Shown here: positions 62,801 through 64,000 of the stretch, one piece after another
Numbering within the stretch: the stretch's first letter is position 1
How the letters are laid out: every line of letters starts with the position of its first letter
Assembly: GCA_029964075.1 (NCBI GenBank)
Contig: CM057145.1
Coordinates: 372,001 to 436,000, forward strand
DNA length: 64,000 bases
Source of the DNA: Patiria pectinifera
Taxonomy: Eukaryota; Echinodermata; Asteroidea; Valvatida; Asterinidae
Direction of reading: 5' to 3'
Program-made: the position numbers and the translations under genes
The notes under the pieces: generated by a model
What the model was told of the DNA's origin: nothing
The model's input: the letters and a program-made list of their open reading frames with translations, nothing else
Databases searched by the model: none

Positions 62801-64000
62801 ACATTAAATTTCCCAGGGGAACAGATAGCTTTTTCCAACAAGTCATTTTCAAAATATGGAGTGTAATTTCCGTCCCATTCTTGTCCGTGGTCACGCTGAT
62901 GTCACTATACAGCCACTGAATCCTCTAGTTTCATGGATTGTTTTTTAATTTGAAATTATAGAGTATTTACTTTGACTTTATACATAACTTAGATGGTTAC
63001 ACCTTACATATTGATTGTGGCAGGCCTTTGACCAAAACAAATCTGTAAATCTGTCCCGTCTGTCACGCCGGAATTGCGTCGTGTCTGATGTAAACATCCT
63101 GGGTTTTTTCATCTTTTCTTACGAAAGGTAAGACATTACATGTACCGGTAGGTTAGTTTCCTTTTAACTACATGTAGACCTTTAAAATAGGTAAACAATC
63201 CAAAACATGAAATTTCTGGGTATTTTAGGCCGTAATGCCCCTTTGAAAGGGTACCAAAAACATGATTGAAATACAGGGTAACGTACTTCACCAGTTACAT
63301 TTAAGCAATGCAGTACATTTCCGCATGTGTACATGGGCTACATGTTTACATGTACATGTACATGTACATGAACAGACACATTTGTTTATGGAGTAAATCA
63401 AGAATTTGGTATTGTTCCTCTTCCCTTTTCCTTTGTTTATACTCTTTAATAACTTTTTTGCAACAGCTTTCATTGGTTTTGTACACATTTTCTAATCGAG
63501 GTTACCCCCGTTCATCGGGCCATGAGACCAGTTTTCTTCAGCAGCTCAAGATCAGCACAATGTAATCTCTACCCTCACAGGTACCTATTTTTACTCCTGG
63601 GTGGAGAGAGGCAATTGTAGTAAAGTGTCTTACCCAAGAACACAAGCATCATGTTCCGTGTCACGGTTCCGAACCCATGTACCGTCGCACACGAGTCAGG
63701 CACCCTAACATTGGACCACTGTATGGCACTCAGCACTAACTGCTTACTATGACTACTTCAGGTTTTGACCTTCGCTAAAACTTGTAACAGCTTTACATTT
63801 TAGTAATACTTACACAAGCAAACAGCAGCAAATAAATATATCGCCGAGGCCGGAGGCATACACAGATCTCCTGCCTGGAAGAACGGATACAACACGTAGT
63901 TGGAGAACGCAGACGCCATGATGGCTAGCATTGTCGGCGCACCAACTATTGTCGTAACCCAGACATACAGGAATGCGGGCAGTGGACCGAACGCTGTGTA
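47670..64000 (-). CDS. SLC7-family amino acid transporter (light-chain type), partial, nine exons
   Basis: Exons in transcript order are 64000-63814, 58557-58432, 56639-56531, 55904-55860, 53548-53425, 52569-52466, 50660-50564, 49068-48919 and 47847-47670. All introns are GT-AG and phases agree throughout, giving about 373 codons. The product has the LAT/y+LAT order: TM3 FGPLPAFLYVWV, IMASAFSNYVLYPFF, LFAYGGWNILNFLIEELTNP, SWIMPIAVSISMVGALN, GLLYLRWKRPDLKRPFK and a last hydrophobic pair ending NKPGWLRKI. Cys in GDLCMPP sits where heteromeric transporters link to the SLC3 heavy chain by a disulfide. Such proteins exchange neutral or cationic amino acids at the plasma membrane. The start (beyond 64000) and the last exon are missing. 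Confidence 0.92.
48010..48403 (-). mobile_element. tRNA-derived SINE, family 1, copy 2
   Basis: A reverse copy of 24018-24415. The head CTGTGGTCCAGTGGTTACGG, the B box and the CACTTTACCATTATTGC body are present on the minus strand. The tail region differs (TATATAGCGTACGTATC). Confidence 0.82.
48456..48600. repeat. Dispersed repeat D, copy 2
   Basis: Shares GTGCACTGGAGCGTAAATTG and ACAGACTTTGTGTGTGTGTA with 26263-26420. Confidence 0.5.
48919..49068 (-). CDS. Transporter exon (NDIGRLINCFSL ... RWKRPDLKRPFK)
   Basis: The 150-base exon encodes DIGRLINCFSLVTWSTILAS then ILGLLYLRWKRPDLKRPFK. It matches the family motif LRxxxPDLxRPxKV at its end. Acceptor TTGGTCCAG, donor GTACGT in phase 0. Confidence 0.92.
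49225..49457 (+). mobile_element. tRNA-derived SINE, family 2
   Basis: GACCCGGGTTCGAATCCCACC is a B box, followed by CCAATATGTGGATTGGGTTT and the conserved body CGTGGGTTTTCTCCAGAATA. The element abuts the TAA-rich tail of the next SINE, which lies on the other strand. Confidence 0.72.
49458..49860 (-). mobile_element. tRNA-derived SINE, family 1, copy 3
   Basis: A full reverse copy with tail AATAATAACTGTATTTATATAGCGC and head GGGGCGCTGTGGTCCAATGG. It is very close to copy 1. Confidence 0.88.
50564..50660 (-). CDS. Transporter exon (VGARKGQFPSILGMI)
   Basis: Reads TCMVGARKGQFPSILGMIQV then QRKTPAPALLFV. The GAR-x-G-x-x-P motif and TPxPAL are SLC7 landmarks. Acceptor GACTGCAG, donor GTAAGT in phase 0. 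Confidence 0.9.
51706..51762. repeat. 57-bp near-perfect palindrome
   Basis: Arms of 28 bases (CGCATGCGTAGTAGACTGTC... and its inverse) flank a single central T, with two mismatches. A third partial copy of ACTGTCGCACGGGT follows at 51783. Confidence 0.85.
52050..52092. repeat. Hairpin CCGAATTTTGTTTTA
   Basis: CCGAATTTTGTTTTA and TAAAACAAAATTCGG are perfect 15-base inverted arms with a short loop. It lies inside the larger inverted pair TTTACTATACCTCATACATA (51580) and its inverse (52098). Confidence 0.7.
52116..52272. repeat. 157-bp foldback palindrome
   Basis: Arms of about 70 bases (ACAAATATAACATGGTTT, GGTGGACAGTCGATATTAGC, GGTATTGGAAGTTGACAAAC and inverses) surround a centre of about 20 bases. 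It looks like a hairpin MITE. Confidence 0.85.
52466..52569 (-). CDS. Transporter exon (SWIMPIAVSISMVGALN)
   Basis: Reads TFGKKVLGDASWIMPIAVSI then SMVGALNAGLLKGS, the conserved GALN segment and the start of the SR loop. Acceptor CATCGCAG, donor AG|GTGGGT in phase 2. Confidence 0.9.
53425..53548 (-). CDS. Transporter exon (RDLPIVLIVSLPLV)
   Basis: The 124-base exon reads DLPIVLIVSLPLVTVINVLV, NIAYLAVLNPQEMLQSKAVA, F, one membrane segment and the following loop. Acceptor TTAACAG, donor GTAAGT in phase 0. Confidence 0.92.
53657..54027 (+). mobile_element. Harbinger-like MITE B, copy 1
   Basis: GGCC-N-A-rich-GTCTCC and its inverted counterpart CATAC(A/C)AGAAACCGGAGAC end the element. It is flanked by TTA at 53654-53656 and 54028-54030. 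Three-base TWA target duplications and GG starts are typical of PIF/Harbinger. It has no coding capacity. Confidence 0.78.
54410..54742. repeat. Dispersed repeat C, copy 2
   Basis: A diverged copy of 13055-13372 in the same orientation. Confidence 0.6.
54961..55619 (-). mobile_element. Inverted-repeat element A, copy 2
   Basis: This is a reverse copy of 43258-43899. Its terminal repeats are better preserved: 15 bases CTGCACCCGATTTCA match at both ends. It lies in an intron of the transporter gene. Confidence 0.85.
55860..55904 (-). CDS. Transporter micro-exon (NILNFLIEELTNPV)
   Basis: Only 45 bases long, between CCTTTCAG and AG|GTGAGT. It completes GGWNILNFLIEELTNPVR across two splice junctions, as the family requires. 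Confidence 0.9.
56531..56639 (-). CDS. Transporter exon (LFAYGGW)
   Basis: The 109-base exon reads AAFVNGFEPIEGLHTAPGSV then AVAFYAALFAYGGW. It fits the loop and TM6 start, where the family has FYxGLxAYxGWxxLN. Acceptor CTTCAG, donor TG|GTACGT in phase 2. Confidence 0.9.
57203..57572 (+). mobile_element. Harbinger-like MITE B, copy 2 (nested)
   Basis: Starts GGCC plus an A run plus GTCTCCGGTTTCTGGTATG and ends with the inverse. TAA flanks it at 57200-57202 and 57573-57575. It was inserted in element A copy 3. Confidence 0.85.
57576..57968 (+). mobile_element. Harbinger-like MITE B, copy 3 (head-to-tail with copy 2)
   Basis: It has the same orientation and ends as copy 2, separated only by TAA, and is followed by TAA at 57969-57971. 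The arrangement TAA-B-TAA-B-TAA suggests the second copy entered the target duplication of the first. Confidence 0.85.
58432..58557 (-). CDS. Transporter exon (LLVTFLNIYSVKW)
   Basis: The 126-base exon follows TTTGTTTCAG and reads LVTFLNIYSVKWVTRAQG, VCTGLVVLALLVIIMTGLVK, LAQG. The motif N-x-x-SVK-x-x-TR-x-Q is conserved in light-chain SLC7 proteins. It ends in phase 1 at G|GTAAGA. Confidence 0.92.
58624..58994. mobile_element. 371-bp element with 63-base inverted ends
   Basis: CCAATTCGGGC-TTCACAATGC at the left end is repeated inverted at the right end, and similarity extends to about 63 bases with roughly ten mismatches. It is non-coding and MITE-like. Confidence 0.75.
60602..60752 (+). 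repeat. Direct repeat H, copy 1
   Basis: TTTTTTGTCCCATCTGTCACA, TAGACTCTTCTG and AAAAATAATAAATGCTTG recur in order at 62503-62663. Confidence 0.65.
60772..61770. mobile_element. 1-kb foldback element with long inverted ends
   Basis: The left end (CCATCTATATA, TTTACTCGGCCT, GAAAGGATCCGAGACCGCGG, GGGTGTCTTCCGCCGG) recurs inverted at the right end (CCGCGGTCTCGGATCCTTTC, AGGCCGAGTAAAA, TATATAGATGG). The arms are about 200 bases each. The centre is GC-rich with no recognisable protein. Confidence 0.8.
62130..62225 (+). repeat. C-run plus CA-repeat pair
   Basis: A run of C followed by ACACACACAC occurs twice in tandem (62147 and 62197), with GGGGGCAC between. It is simple sequence adjacent to a decayed relative of the 45357 element. 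Confidence 0.7.
62503..62663 (+). repeat. Direct repeat H, copy 2
   Basis: Second copy of the repeat at 60602-60752, shifted by about 1.9 kb and diverged by indels. The foldback element lies between the copies. Confidence 0.65.
63346..63370. repeat. TACATG hexamer repeat
   Basis: Four tandem TACATG units; this motif is scattered singly throughout the window. Confidence 0.8.
63590..63730 (-). mobile_element. tRNA-derived SINE, family 1, copy 4 (partial)
   Basis: Only the head and B box remain (GGTTCGGAACC on the minus strand) with the CACTTTACTACAATTGC part. The 3' body is missing. Confidence 0.7.
63814..64000 (-). CDS. Transporter exon with TM3-TM4 and heavy-chain cysteine (cut by window edge)
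   Basis: Reads YTAFGPLPAFLYVWVTTIVG, then APTMLAIMASAFSNYVLYPF, then FQAGDLCMPPASAIYLFAAV. The donor is TTGT|GTAAGT in phase 1. The Cys in GDLC is the presumed SLC3 partner site. Confidence 0.9.

Overview
The window looks like genomic DNA of a marine invertebrate, most likely a deuterostome such as an echinoderm or hemichordate. The signs are AT-rich DNA, very many TACATGTA-type motifs, spliced genes with GT/AG introns, tRNA-derived SINEs and a dense population of DNA transposons. The exact species cannot be told from the sequence. Little of the window is host gene: one clear conserved gene, a few exon chains of unknown function, and a transposon graveyard with one young retrotransposon.

Region 1 (1-8457) is a nearly complete Ty3/gypsy-type LTR retrotransposon: the end of the 5' LTR, a tRNA-Leu primer site, a small hydrophobic leader ORF, gag, pol (protease, RT, RNase H, integrase), a third ORF with two C2H2 zinc fingers, and the 3' LTR. 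The visible LTR parts differ at 2 of 190 positions, so the insertion is young, yet gag, pol and ORF3 carry frameshifts and a stop. An in-phase GGGAAAC heptamer lies near the end of gag, and a strong splice-acceptor-like sequence lies just before ORF3.

Region 2 (8458-31650) is intergenic or intronic DNA with small inverted-repeat elements and decayed transposase genes: a MULE/SWIM fragment at 14.4 kb, PHD-like fragments at 18.5 and 21.8 kb, a Myb/SANT exon at 19.4 kb, and transposase fragments at 20.8-21.2 and 23.2-23.7 kb. It also holds a four-exon chain with matching splice phases (to 28302) and a proline-rich minisatellite joined to a BEN-like domain (28.4-29.6 kb).

Region 3 (31650-43250) holds a MULE/SWIM-zinc-finger gene whose 3' half is tandemly duplicated as a unit of about 2.2 kb, a 337-codon open frame resembling the parvovirus NS1 superfamily 3 helicase (an endogenous viral element), and a 21-bp minisatellite.

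Region 4 (43250-64000) is crossed on the minus strand by an SLC7-family amino acid transporter gene. Nine exons with consistent phases give about 373 codons, entering at transmembrane segment 3; the start lies beyond 64000 and the last exon was not found. Its introns are packed with tRNA-SINEs, three copies of a 650-bp inverted-repeat element, Harbinger-like MITEs with TTA/TAA target duplications (two nested head-to-tail inside another element), long palindromes and a 1-kb foldback element.
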